The notes: generated by a model not told the origin, from the sequence alone. DNA of 13,152 nt from an uncultured Gemella sp. (GCA_945929765.1 CAMEOL010000010.1:1-13152), one strand, 5' to 3'; shown: positions 7,250-13,152, counted from the stretch's first letter. Made by a program: numbers and translations.

Positions 7250-8099
7250 TTTTATGCAATTCCTTAATAATTGATAATAAATTAAGAGCGAAATTTTTCA
7301 TAACTTCATTTTTTTCAATATCAAAAATAAACAACGCTTTATTAACATTTTCTAATGCTGGAGAGTATAATTTTTGTTCTTTATATATGTATGCTTGTAG
7401 GCAATAAGCATCACCTAAACAATAAAAAGATTTATTTTCTAAAAGTTCTTTAATAAGTTCAGAGTTATAATATGATGCTTTTTCGTAATTTTTTAAACCA
7501 GAGTAAACTCTACTTATAGAATATAAAAAATTACGTTTGAGATTTTTATCTAAAGATGTAATAAAAGGTAAAACTTTTTCAAAATACTTTATTGAATCTT
7601 CACATTTTTCATTGTCATCTAAAATTGAACCTATAGCAGTTAATGTTTTTAAATACAAATATGAATTTTCCTCTGTTTTTTCTAATAATGTATTAAGTTT
7701 TGAAAGAGAAGTTTCTAAATCTTTATTAATAGAATATGTTAAAATTGCAACTACATATTCGTAAAAAAGTTTATCTTCTCCATATAATGTTGCAGAGTTT
7801 GTATTATTTATTATTATACTTAGTGTAGCATAATCACGATTATACAATAAATTTTTTATTTCTTCATTAAAAAATGAACTATTGTTTTCAGCTGTAATGT
7901 CGTAAATTTTTGCTAACTCTTCTATCGGTATGTTTAGTTTTTTTATAATTTTAATTACGACATCAAAAGATGGGCTAACTTCTGAATTTTCTATTCTGCA
8001 GACAACAGCTTGGTTAGAAATTCCTTTAGCTAACTCCTTCTGTGAAAAACCTAGCTCTTTTCTTTTTTGTTTAATTAAATTTGCTAATTTTTTATTCAT
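7233..8099 (-). CDS. PlcR-like transcriptional regulator (XRE HTH plus TPR-like domain), RNPP type
   Basis: This is a cytosolic DNA-binding regulator, probably controlled by an imported peptide. Residues ~7-62 form an XRE helix-turn-helix (LIKQKRKELGFSQKELAKGI, then VCRIENSEVSPSFDVV). From ~75 to the end the protein is all helical with repeated pairs typical of TPRs (for example YASYYNSELIKELL-like and YCLQAYIYKEQKLYSPALENV segments). The length of 288 residues matches PlcR, and the N-terminal HTH plus TPR order is that of the RNPP group (Rgg, NprR, PlcR, PrgX). The ATG at 8099 has AAAGGA about seven bases upstream. The stop overlaps the small exported-peptide ORF. Its reading frame stays open for 39 codons past the TAA, so that peptide tail lies in the same frame. 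Divergent small membrane-protein genes are plausible targets, by inference. Confidence 0.82.
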   Translation of the reverse strand: MNKKLANLIKQKRKELGFSQKELAKGISNQAVVCRIENSEVSPSFDVVIKIIKKLNIPIEELAKIYDITAENNSSFFNEEIKNLLYNRDYATLSIIINNTNSATLYGEDKLFYEYVVAILTYSINKDLETSLSKLNTLLEKTEENSYLYLKTLTAIGSILDDNEKCEDSIKYFEKVLPFITSLDKNLKRNFLYSISRVYSGLKNYEKASYYNSELIKELLENKSFYCLGDAYCLQAYIYKEQKLYSPALENVNKALFIFDIEKNEVMKNFALNLLSIIKELHKNEETK

Positions 8100-8121
8100 T
8101 TTAAAGTCCTTTCATAAAATT

Positions 8122-8150
8122 ATTATATAATAAAAAATTATAAAATGCAA
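8122..8150 (-). promoter_or_regulatory. Promoter of the PlcR-like regulator gene
   Basis: On the minus strand TTGCAT (8150-8145) and TATAAT (8127-8122) are 17 bases apart, with a ~16-base leader containing AAAGGA. The inverted repeat at 8160-8182 lies just upstream of the -35 box. Confidence 0.6.
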
Positions 8151-8159
8151 TAATGAATT

Positions 8160-8182
8160 ATATGAGAATATTATAATCATAT
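8160..8182. promoter_or_regulatory. Possible operator: ATATGA-N11-TCATAT inverted repeat
   Basis: Six-base arms ATATGA (8160-8165) and TCATAT (8177-8182) flank 11 bases. The flanks AATT...ATAATT extend the symmetry imperfectly. It sits 10 bases upstream of the regulator -35 box. The half-site resembles the TATG/CATA ends of the PlcR box, but the spacing differs. In such AT-rich DNA it could be chance. Confidence 0.35.
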
Positions 8183-8270
8183 TATATAATTAAAAATTAA
8201 AATAAAACTCTAAATATAGAAAACACAATTATAACATATAGAATAATTGAAAAAATGAATAAAAAACACA

Positions 8271-8296
8271 AAAAAGAATTTTTTAAAATTCTTTTT
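8271..8296. promoter_or_regulatory. 26-bp perfect palindrome just upstream of a promoter, possible operator
   Basis: AAAAAGAATTTT (8271-8282) and AAAATTCTTTTT (8285-8296) are perfect 12-base inverted arms around TT. The right arm ends four bases before the -35 box at 8301, an activator-like position. It is nearly all A/T, so it is a poor terminator stem. A regulator binding site for the divergent small-gene transcript is the simplest reading. Confidence 0.45.
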
Positions 8297-8300
8297 AACA

Positions 8301-8329
8301 TTGACAGCGTTTTTATTTTGTGGTATTAT
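8301..8329 (+). promoter_or_regulatory. Promoter of the small membrane protein genes
   Basis: TTGACA (8301-8306) and TATTAT (8324-8329) are 17 bases apart, with TGTGG before the -10 acting as an extended -10. The block matches the promoter at 2436 in 26 of 31 positions. Predicted start near 8336. Confidence 0.7.
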
Positions 8330-8372
8330 ATACGTGAGAAGAAGTAGAATAAAAAAGAGGTATTAATATAAA

Positions 8373-8549
8373 ATGAAAAAATATATTTTACCTTTATTAT
8401 GATTGTTAGTAGCATTAGTGCCTTCTATAATAGCTGCTACATATGTAGTTATAACACCTGTTGATTATATGTCTATTGTTGTATAATGTTTATTTGTATA
8501 TTTAGGGATAAAATTGTATATAGATAACACAGCTAAGAAAGATGATTGA
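8373..8549 (+). pseudogene. Small two-span membrane protein gene with two in-frame stops
   Basis: From the ATG at 8373 (AGAGG 12 bases upstream, strong promoter at 8301) the frame reads MKKYILPLL, then TGA (8400-8402), LLVALVPSIIAATYVVITPV and onward to ...SIVV, then TAA (8484-8486), CLFVYLGIKLYIDNTAKKDD and a final TGA at 8547-8549. Read through the stops it would be a 58-residue protein with two hydrophobic spans and a charged tail. The second stop falls where the next small ORF has Leu in the shared pattern VV-L-C, consistent with TTA changing to TAA. The first could likewise come from TTA, within a Leu-rich run. I do not recognise the family. Clean promoter signals with a broken coding frame indicate recent inactivation, unless these are sequence errors. 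Confidence 0.5.
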
Positions 8550-8582
8550 TTCTTTAGGTTTACTATATAGTAATAAAAACAT

Positions 8583-8620
8583 TAAAATACGAAATTTACC
8601 ATTATAATTATCGTATTTTA
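8583..8620. repeat. Inverted repeat between the two small broken genes
   Basis: TAAAATACGA (8583-8592) pairs perfectly with TCGTATTTTA (8611-8620) around 18 bases that can pair further through AATT segments. It could be a weak terminator after the first small gene or an operator for the second; there is no clear T tract. Confidence 0.35.
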
Positions 8621-8675
8621 TGCAAATATTGAAACATTAGTACTATAGTCTATATTCAAAAAGGAGATGAACGTT

Positions 8676-8869
8676 ATGTATAAGAATGTTAATATTGTAA
8701 GTATCATTTTCTGTACGTTAGTTTGTGCTGTAAATAGCAATATTAATATTACCGCTGAAAAAATGGATTTGAAAGATATGTTCTATCTGTAGTACTGTGT
8801 TATGCATTTCACTATATCAGTGGAAGAATAATGAAAAATAGAAAAAATAAAAATGACAATGAAGTATAG
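8676..8869 (+). pseudogene. Small two-span membrane protein gene, frameshifted in an A-run
   Basis: The ATG at 8676 has an excellent AAGGAG nine bases upstream. The frame reads MYKNVNIVSIIFCTLVCAVN and on to TAEK, but ends at TAG (8790-8792) after 38 codons. If the run of six A residues (8758-8763) had seven, the frame would continue NGFERYVLSVVLCYAFHY and on to a lysine/asparagine-rich tail ending NKNDNEV, with a stop at 8867-8869. That gives about 65 residues with two hydrophobic spans and a basic tail. Its second span (YVLSVVLC) resembles that of the preceding broken ORF (YMSIVV-stop-C), suggesting tandem paralogues. Possible explanations are a real deletion, a homopolymer sequencing error, or transcriptional slippage at the A-run. 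Function unknown. Confidence 0.5.
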
Positions 8870-8905
8870 TTTTGCCTTTATTAAGGTAATATAAGAAAAG
8901 TTAAT

Positions 8906-8941
8906 TTTAATTATATAAAAATATTTAATTATATAAAAATA
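8906..8941 (+). repeat. Tandem duplication of an 18-bp AT-rich unit
   Basis: The unit TTTAATTATATAAAAATA occurs twice in a row (8906-8923, 8924-8941), ending on the first base of the AGGAG of the next gene. It duplicates TATAAA-like boxes, so it may affect transcription initiation of the 105-residue ORF. Confidence 0.8.
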
Positions 8942-8954
8942 GGAGTTGATTTAT

Positions 8955-9272
8955 ATGGATATTTTAGCGCAAATATTAGAGTATAGTGTAAAAATAATTA
9001 TGATTTCGGCATTGATTTATGGAGTACTATATCCAAAAAATATATATTTATTGTTTATGCCTTTTACCATTCTAGTTCCATCTTGTTTTATCGGATATTT
9101 ATATTTTAGAATAGCTTACGGATATACAATGATTGATATAATAAATAATTACAATTTTTTAGGGTACTTAGTAGTTATTTACCACATTTTAATAATAATT
9201 TTCGTAGGTAAATTTCATTATAAAAGATATGAAAAAACAAATTTATTAAAGTCATTAAGTAAGAAACACTAG
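8955..9272 (+). CDS. Small hypothetical membrane protein
   Basis: I do not recognise this 105-residue protein. It has about three hydrophobic spans: residues ~8-25, ~30-52 (LLFMPFTILVPSCFIGYLYF) and ~68-88 (FLGYLVVIYHILIIIFVGKF). A basic tail ends KSLSKKH, so the C-terminus is probably cytosolic by the positive-inside rule. The ATG at 8955 is chosen because AGGAG (8941-8945) lies nine bases upstream; the in-frame TTG at 8946 abuts that site. It is the only intact member of the three small membrane ORFs here, and the general layout (hydrophobic span followed by a Lys-rich tail) is shared with the two broken ones. It may be co-transcribed with them from 8301 or use its own AT-rich promoter. A bidirectional terminator follows. 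Confidence 0.7.
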   Translation: MDILAQILEYSVKIIMISALIYGVLYPKNIYLLFMPFTILVPSCFIGYLYFRIAYGYTMIDIINNYNFLGYLVVIYHILIIIFVGKFHYKRYEKTNLLKSLSKKH

Positions 9273-9304
9273 GAATAGCTATTTATTAACGTTAAATGAA
9301 ACGC

Positions 9305-9333
9305 CCCTCATTACTTTAGAGAAGTAATGAGGG
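9305..9333. terminator. Bidirectional terminator between the small membrane gene and metQ
   Basis: CCCTCATTACTT (9305-9316) pairs perfectly with AAGTAATGAGGG (9322-9333) around TAGAG. T-rich sequence follows on the plus strand (CTTCTTTGTTG) and more weakly on the minus strand (GTTTCATTT), so it can end both the 105-residue gene and the met operon. Confidence 0.88.
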
Positions 9334-9436
9334 TGCTTCTTTGTTGTTTATCAATGTTTTAGTAACTCTCTTAAAATTTAACTACAGAAAATATTTCTGT
9401 GTATAATTTTAATGAAAAGTTTATTTATGAAATTTG

Positions 9437-10252
9437 TTAGAACGCAACCTTAGCTACGTTAGCAAGTTTTGTATTTACAAAGTCTTTAATTTTATCGCTA
9501 GTTAATGCTTTTTTCACAGCTTTAACAGCTTCACTATCTTTGTTGTCTTCACGAGCTACTAAAGATACTGCGAAAGTTAAATCTCCAGTTTTTTCAACTA
9601 ATAAACCATCTTTTTCAGGACTTAAACCTATTTTAGTTATATAAGCAGGGTAGTTGAACACTAGATCTTTTTCGTTGTATGCTTCGTTTAAGTTTAGTAG
9701 AGCTATAGGGCTGAATTTCAAGTTTTTAGGATTTTCAGCTATATCTTCTACTTTAACACTAAAGCTATTAGGATCTTTTAGTGTAATAACTTTGTGTTCT
9801 GCTAATAGACGTAAAGCACGAGTCATATTAGTAGGATCTGATGGTATAGCAACGTCAGCTCCGTCTTTTAAATCTTTAATATCTTTAATGTCTTTAGAGT
9901 AGAATGCAACTACAGCATCGTAAATAGGTTGAATTTGAGTTAAATTAGCTTGATTTCCTTCGTTAAACATTTGCATGAATAATTTGTGTTGGAAGAAATT
10001 AGCATCAACTTCTTTGTTTTTTAGAGCAACGTTAGCTTGAACATTATCAGAAACTTTTACAATTTCAAGAGTGTATCCTTCTTTTGCAAGATCTTCTTTA
10101 ACTAACTCTAACATATCTGTCATAGGTGCAGTGTGAGAAGCGACTTTCACAACTGTATTTTCTTTTTTTGTTTCTTGGTTTGTAGATGAGCATGCAGTTA
10201 AAACTAATGCTACAGCAATTAAAGTTGAGATAATTGAAAATAATTTTTTCAT
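9437..10252 (-). CDS. metQ: Methionine ABC transporter substrate-binding lipoprotein
   Basis: This is the membrane-anchored binding protein of the NlpA/MetQ family, which delivers methionine (and often D-methionine or methionine peptides) to MetNI. It has 271 residues. The signal peptide is followed by the lipobox LTAC with the acylated Cys at 21. Family segments include SHTAPMTDMLELVKEDL near residue 40, VDANFFQHKLFM, AIPSDPTNMTRALRLL, and the C-terminal DKIKDFVNTKL. AGGAG seven bases before the ATG overlaps the metI stop codon (TAGGAG), so translation is probably coupled across the 9-base gap. It is the last gene of the metN-metI-metQ operon. Methionine is inferred from family and operon order; some NlpA proteins bind other amino acids. 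Confidence 0.93.
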   Translation of the reverse strand: MKKLFSIISTLIAVALVLTACSSTNQETKKENTVVKVASHTAPMTDMLELVKEDLAKEGYTLEIVKVSDNVQANVALKNKEVDANFFQHKLFMQMFNEGNQANLTQIQPIYDAVVAFYSKDIKDIKDLKDGADVAIPSDPTNMTRALRLLAEHKVITLKDPNSFSVKVEDIAENPKNLKFSPIALLNLNEAYNEKDLVFNYPAYITKIGLSPEKDGLLVEKTGDLTFAVSLVAREDNKDSEAVKAVKKALTSDKIKDFVNTKLANVAKVAF

Positions 10253-10261
10253 TTGTAACTC

Positions 10262-10924
10262 CTATTTTTTTGATAATTTATTGGCTAAAAAATAACCTAT
10301 ATTTTGGATGATATAGACGTAAATTATAAATATTACGACCACTAGATACATTAAAGGATAGTCGTATTCTTGGTAACCGTATCTATAAGCAAATTCTCCC
10401 AGTCCGCCTGCGCCAATTACCCCCATAACTGTAGAATAAGAAAGGATACTAATCGTTACAGATGTAAAAGATAATATTAAGTCAATTTTAATAGATGGCA
10501 AAAAGAAATATCTAATCATTTGGAATTTTGTTGCGCCCATACTTATAGCTCTGTCGACAATTCTATCAGATAAATTTAATAACGCTTGTTCTACAAATCG
10601 AGTATATAAACTAATTGAGACTAAAGTTAGAGGTAGAGTAGCAGCTAAATTCCCAAAAGATGTTTTGAATAGAAATCTACTCACAGGTATTAGAATAAAT
10701 ATAAATATTAAAAAAGGAACACTTCTTAACATATTAAGTAATATACTTAAAATTTGATAAGGGATAGGTTTATTTAGTAAATATTCTTTCCTTAGCGAAA
10801 AGAGCAGTATACCTAAAGGTATTGAAAATAAAAAACAAAAAGTCATTGAGACTCCTAACATAAAGTTAGTTTCCCAAAAAGCTTCAACTATAGCATCGAA
10901 GTTTTTTTCTATTAATTTAATCAT
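10262..10924 (-). CDS. metI: Methionine ABC transporter permease
   Basis: This is the membrane-spanning subunit of the methionine uptake transporter, 220 residues, the normal MetI length, with about five hydrophobic spans. The cytoplasmic coupling motif that docks onto the ATPase is seen as VDRAISMGATKFQMIRYFFL (about residues 122-141), an EAA-loop variant. GVIGAGGLGEFAYRYGYQ (about 165-182) is typical of MetI. Its ATG overlaps the end of metN by eight bases (ATGATTAA), the usual sign of translational coupling. No separate ribosome binding site stands out. It follows metN and precedes metQ in one transcript. Confidence 0.93.
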   Translation of the reverse strand: MIKLIEKNFDAIVEAFWETNFMLGVSMTFCFLFSIPLGILLFSLRKEYLLNKPIPYQILSILLNMLRSVPFLIFIFILIPVSRFLFKTSFGNLAATLPLTLVSISLYTRFVEQALLNLSDRIVDRAISMGATKFQMIRYFFLPSIKIDLILSFTSVTISILSYSTVMGVIGAGGLGEFAYRYGYQEYDYPLMYLVVVIFIIYVYIIQNIGYFLANKLSKK

Positions 10925-11651
10925 TTAGCAAAAACTCCTTTACGTGATTGAAATAATCTTTGTCGTAGTCTATATTGTTACTTTTATTCGGGGTGATAAC
11001 TTCTTTAATAGTCGAATCTTCTATAACTATGACCTTGTCGCAGAAATTTTTTAGAATTGATAAATTGTGAGAAATTAATACTATTGCAATGTTTGTTGTT
11101 TCTTTTAGTTGCGTTAGTAAACTGAAAATTTCTTTTTCGCTATTTATATCTAGTGCAGAGCTAATTTCATCGCATAGAATGACTTCCGGATTTTGCAGAA
11201 TAGACATTGCGATAGCGACCTTTTGTTGTTGTCCGCCACTAAGATTGCGACAAGTTGTGTTTTTTAATTGTTCAATATTCATAAACTTTAAAATTTTATT
11301 AATAGCATTATCGTCTATTTTTATTTTATTAAGTTTATACACCATTGATAAGTGATAATAAACAGTCTCTCCTTCTAGTAAGTTATAATTTTGAAAAATG
11401 TACGAAACATTTTTTCTCATTGTTCTAATTTCGCTATCGGACAAGTCTTTTAAACTTTTACCTTTGTAGTAAATATCTCCACTATCATAAGGTATAAGAC
11501 CATTTATCATTTTTAAAATAGTGCTTTTTCCGGTTCCGTTTCTACCTATAATTCCAATTATATCTTTTTGCTTACTATTAAAACTAATATTTTCTAAAGA
11601 AAAGTTAGAATCACTATATTTTTTCGATACGTTTTCTAGTGAAATAATCAT
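10917..11651 (-). CDS. metN: Methionine ABC transporter ATPase, short form without the C-terminal regulatory domain
   Basis: This is the nucleotide-binding subunit that powers MetI. Walker A GRNGTGKST is at 36-44, the Q-loop at Q87, the signature LSGGQ at 137-141, Walker B VILCDE at 157-162 and the switch His at H195. I start it at the ATG at 11651 (244 residues) because GGAGG lies six bases upstream; the in-frame start at 11669 (MLWRLI) lies upstream of that site and overlaps the promoter. Typical MetN proteins are about 340 residues and end in a NIL/ACT-like domain that binds methionine and inhibits transport. Here only ~25 residues follow the ABC core, so that domain is absent. There is no sign of frameshift: metI overlaps the stop. 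The MetN assignment rests mainly on the operon partners. Confidence 0.85.
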   Translation of the reverse strand: MIISLENVSKKYSDSNFSLENISFNSKQKDIIGIIGRNGTGKSTILKMINGLIPYDSGDIYYKGKSLKDLSDSEIRTMRKNVSYIFQNYNLLEGETVYYHLSMVYKLNKIKIDDNAINKILKFMNIEQLKNTTCRNLSGGQQQKVAIAMSILQNPEVILCDEISSALDINSEKEIFSLLTQLKETTNIAIVLISHNLSILKNFCDKVIVIEDSTIKEVITPNKSNNIDYDKDYFNHVKEFLLND

Positions 11652-11669
11652 AATTAACCTCCATAACAA

Positions 11670-11698
11670 AATATAGCATTTTTTTTAAGAAATTTCAA
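11670..11698 (-). promoter_or_regulatory. Promoter of the metNIQ operon
   Basis: On the minus strand TTGAAA (11698-11693) and TATATT (11675-11670) are 17 bases apart. The predicted start near 11663 leaves a leader of only ~12 bases containing GGAGG, so no SAM riboswitch or T-box can fit. The remaining intergenic DNA up to the lacI-type gene is AT-rich; it holds a CTTATATAAG palindrome at 11760-11769 but no recognised riboswitch. Confidence 0.7.
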
Positions 11699-11895
11699 GT
11701 ATTATTTTTTATTGTTATAACTTTTAAAAACAATCTGTTTCAAGTGTCTTATCACTCTGCTTATATAAGTTTGTTCGTCGTTTACAAAAACTGTATCATT
11801 ATTTTTGAATAAACTGTATTATATTTTTATTGCGAGTTAGTGCAAAAAAATAAGTTAATTTGTTATAAAATTATGTTATTAATTTTATTGTATGA

Positions 11896-11907
11896 TGTAA
11901 ATTTACA
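11896..11907. promoter_or_regulatory. Possible operator: 12-bp palindrome over the -35 box of the LacI-type gene
   Basis: TGTAAATTTACA is a perfect palindrome whose right half is the -35 hexamer (11902-11907). Binding there would block the polymerase, so autoregulation is plausible. The half-site TGTAAAT recurs at 13052-13058, ahead of the next promoter. It lacks the central CG common in LacI-family operators, so the owner is unsure. Confidence 0.4.
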
Positions 11908-11930
11908 TTTTCAGAATAATACGTTATAAT
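11902..11930 (+). promoter_or_regulatory. Promoter of the LacI-type regulator gene
   Basis: TTTACA (11902-11907) and a perfect TATAAT (11925-11930) are 17 bases apart. Transcription would start near 11937, giving a ~33-base leader. Confidence 0.7.
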
Positions 11931-11969
11931 AATTATTAAATATAATATTAAATTATTTGTGGTGAGAAA

Positions 11970-12971
11970 ATGAAAAAATTAACTATAGTTGAAATTGCCA
12001 AAATGGCTGGAGTAGGGACAACTACGGTTTCACGTTATTTTAATGGTGGAACGCTAAAAGATGAAACTAGAAAAAAAATAAAAAAAATTGTAGAAAAATA
12101 TGATTATACACCTAATACATTTGCTAAAGCGTTAAAAAGTACGGATAGTAGAATAATAGGTATCATCGTACCAACGTTAACGTCTTATATTAGTAGTAGA
12201 ACATTGATGTATGTAGATAAAAAGTTAAAACAAAATAATTACGAGACATTAATTATGAATGCTAATTTTAGCGTTGATCTTCAGTTGGAGTATTTGAAAA
12301 AGTTATCTAGGTTAAATGTAGATGGTATAATATTACTTCCAACGACAATGAATAAAGATTTTGAAAAAACGATAAAAGGGATTGATGTGCCTGTAGTTAT
12401 TTTGGGACAAGAAGGAGAATACACATACAGTATTGAGTATAATGACTTCAATGCAGGAAGAGATATGGCTAATTTTGTATTTGCTAGCGGTCATAAAGAG
12501 ATCGCATATTTAGGTGTTGGAGAAGAGGATGTTGCCGTAGGTGTATATAGAAAACTAGGAGTTTTTCAAACATTAGAGAAGTATAATGTTTTTCCTAAAG
12601 AGATTATTACAACATTTTCGCAACAAGATAGTTACAGAAAAGTACAGGAGAATATAGATTTACTAAAAAATACTACTTGTTTGATCTGTGCTACAGATAA
12701 TATTGCTTACGGAGCGATTAAAGCGTTAGAAGAAAATGGTTTGATTGTTGGAGAAAATTATTCAGTAGCAGGATTTGGGAATTATGAATCTTCTACTTTA
12801 TTAAGATCACCTTTGACAACTATAGATTTTGATGTAGAAGAAGCGGCAGACAAAACCGTAAATATATTGTTAAGTATACTAAAAAAAGAAGAAGCCGATA
12901 TAAAAACATTAATAGGTTATGAGTTAAAAACTAGAGAGAGTGTTATTGATTTAGGATTTAATAAAAACTAA
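11970..12971 (+). CDS. LacI/GalR family transcriptional repressor
   Basis: This is a sugar-responsive DNA-binding regulator, 333 residues, full length. The N-terminal helix-turn-helix LTIVEIAKMAGVGTTTVSRY (residues 4-23) is followed by the hinge helix region PNTFAKALKS. A periplasmic-binding-like effector domain follows from about residue 60 (RIIGIIVPTLTSYISSRTL) to the C-terminal TTIDFDVEEAADKTVNILLS. CATDNIAYGAIKALEENGL and SVAGFGNYE are standard landmarks of the effector domain. The ribosome binding site (GGTGAG, close to the ATG) is modest. It has its own promoter with an overlapping palindrome. The sugar cannot be told from sequence alone. The likely target is the gene starting just beyond the window, whose promoter lies ~115 bases downstream of this stop. 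It is unlikely to regulate the divergent methionine operon. Confidence 0.93.
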   Translation: MKKLTIVEIAKMAGVGTTTVSRYFNGGTLKDETRKKIKKIVEKYDYTPNTFAKALKSTDSRIIGIIVPTLTSYISSRTLMYVDKKLKQNNYETLIMNANFSVDLQLEYLKKLSRLNVDGIILLPTTMNKDFEKTIKGIDVPVVILGQEGEYTYSIEYNDFNAGRDMANFVFASGHKEIAYLGVGEEDVAVGVYRKLGVFQTLEKYNVFPKEIITTFSQQDSYRKVQENIDLLKNTTCLICATDNIAYGAIKALEENGLIVGENYSVAGFGNYESSTLLRSPLTTIDFDVEEAADKTVNILLSILKKEEADIKTLIGYELKTRESVIDLGFNKN

Positions 12972-12987
12972 AAAATATATGACCTGT

Positions 12988-13022
12988 TTTTGTTTGTGAC
13001 ACAAATGTTTGCATTCTCTAGA
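12988..13022. repeat. 35-bp dispersed repeat, copy 2
   Basis: This matches 2372-2406 with three transitions, identical in the last 22 bases. This copy adds perfect symmetry: TTTGTG-A-CACAAA (12993-13005) and TTCTCTAGAGAA (13014-13025). It lies 65 bases upstream of the -35 box at 13088. Confidence 0.65.
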
Positions 13023-13047
13023 GAAGTGAAAAAAAACAGAAAATGTA

Positions 13048-13059
13048 CATTTGTAAATG
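13048..13059. promoter_or_regulatory. Possible operator upstream of the final promoter
   Basis: CATTT-GT-AAATG is an inverted repeat 28 bases before the -35 box and shares the TGTAAAT half-site with the palindrome over the regulator promoter. Weak evidence: short and AT-rich. Confidence 0.3.
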
Positions 13060-13087
13060 ATGTGAGACAAAAAAACAGAAAAATAAA

Positions 13088-13116
13088 TTGACATGTTATA
13101 GAAAATTTGTTATACT
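13088..13116 (+). promoter_or_regulatory. Near-consensus promoter for a gene beginning beyond the window
   Basis: TTGACA (13088-13093) and TATACT (13111-13116) are 17 bases apart. A ~30-base leader follows, ending with an AAGGAG ribosome binding site (13143-13148) four bases from the window edge, so a coding region should start within the next few bases. It is the likely target of the LacI-type repressor. Confidence 0.75.
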
Positions 13117-13152
13117 TGTCTGCAAGAAATATTAATTTTTATAAGGAGCAAG

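Noticed and set aside
8400..8486. In-frame TGA in the first small ORF read as Trp (alternative genetic code).
   Set aside because: valS and other genes use TGG for Trp, and the same ORF also has an in-frame TAA; ordinary gene decay explains both.
11652..11669. Longer metN start giving an MLWRLI extension.
   Set aside because: It lies upstream of the GGAGG site that serves the ATG at 11651 and overlaps the region where transcription starts.
11652..11969. SAM (S-box) riboswitch or T-box upstream of metN.
   Set aside because: No S-box or T-box core sequences are present, and a good promoter lies only ~20 bases before the start codon.

Overview
The window is very AT-rich, with classic Firmicutes signals: AAGGAG-type ribosome binding sites, TTGACA/TATAAT promoters with 17-base spacing, intrinsic terminators and a T-box leader. 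A mevalonate-pathway gene, a T-box-controlled valS and the low GC suggest a coccus-like member of the Bacilli. Gemella is my best guess, by inference only. The stretch reads as ordinary chromosome with one degraded accessory patch in the middle.

Layout. 1-2271 (minus strand): the 5' end of a mevalonate kinase gene, an unidentified six-span membrane protein with a cytosolic N-terminal helical domain, and a cation diffusion facilitator whose metal-site residues (NxxxD plus DxxxD) fit Mn2+ exporters. 2272-2866 is non-coding: a divergent promoter pair, one copy of a 35-bp dispersed repeat, and a probable ~210-nt structured RNA ending in a strong terminator. 2867-4024: a two-domain ChrA family transporter. 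4025-7054: T-box leader (specifier GUA, Val) and valS.

7055-9350 is the accessory patch. On the minus strand lies a PlcR-like regulator (XRE helix-turn-helix plus a TPR-like helical C-terminus). Overlapping its 3' end is a PapR-like secreted-peptide ORF that is broken by one missing base. Divergent from it are two small two-span membrane protein ORFs, both broken (two in-frame stops in one, a one-base deletion in an A-run in the other), then an intact 105-residue membrane protein. Two palindromes and two promoters lie between the regulator and the small genes. I read this as a peptide-signalling (RNPP-type) cassette that is decaying, or that is damaged by homopolymer sequencing errors.

9437-11651 (minus strand): a compact metN-metI-metQ methionine ABC uptake operon. 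Its ATPase lacks the usual C-terminal regulatory domain, and its very short leader has no room for a SAM riboswitch. 11970-12971 (plus strand): a LacI family repressor. The window ends with a near-consensus promoter and a ribosome binding site for a gene just outside, preceded by the second copy of the 35-bp repeat.
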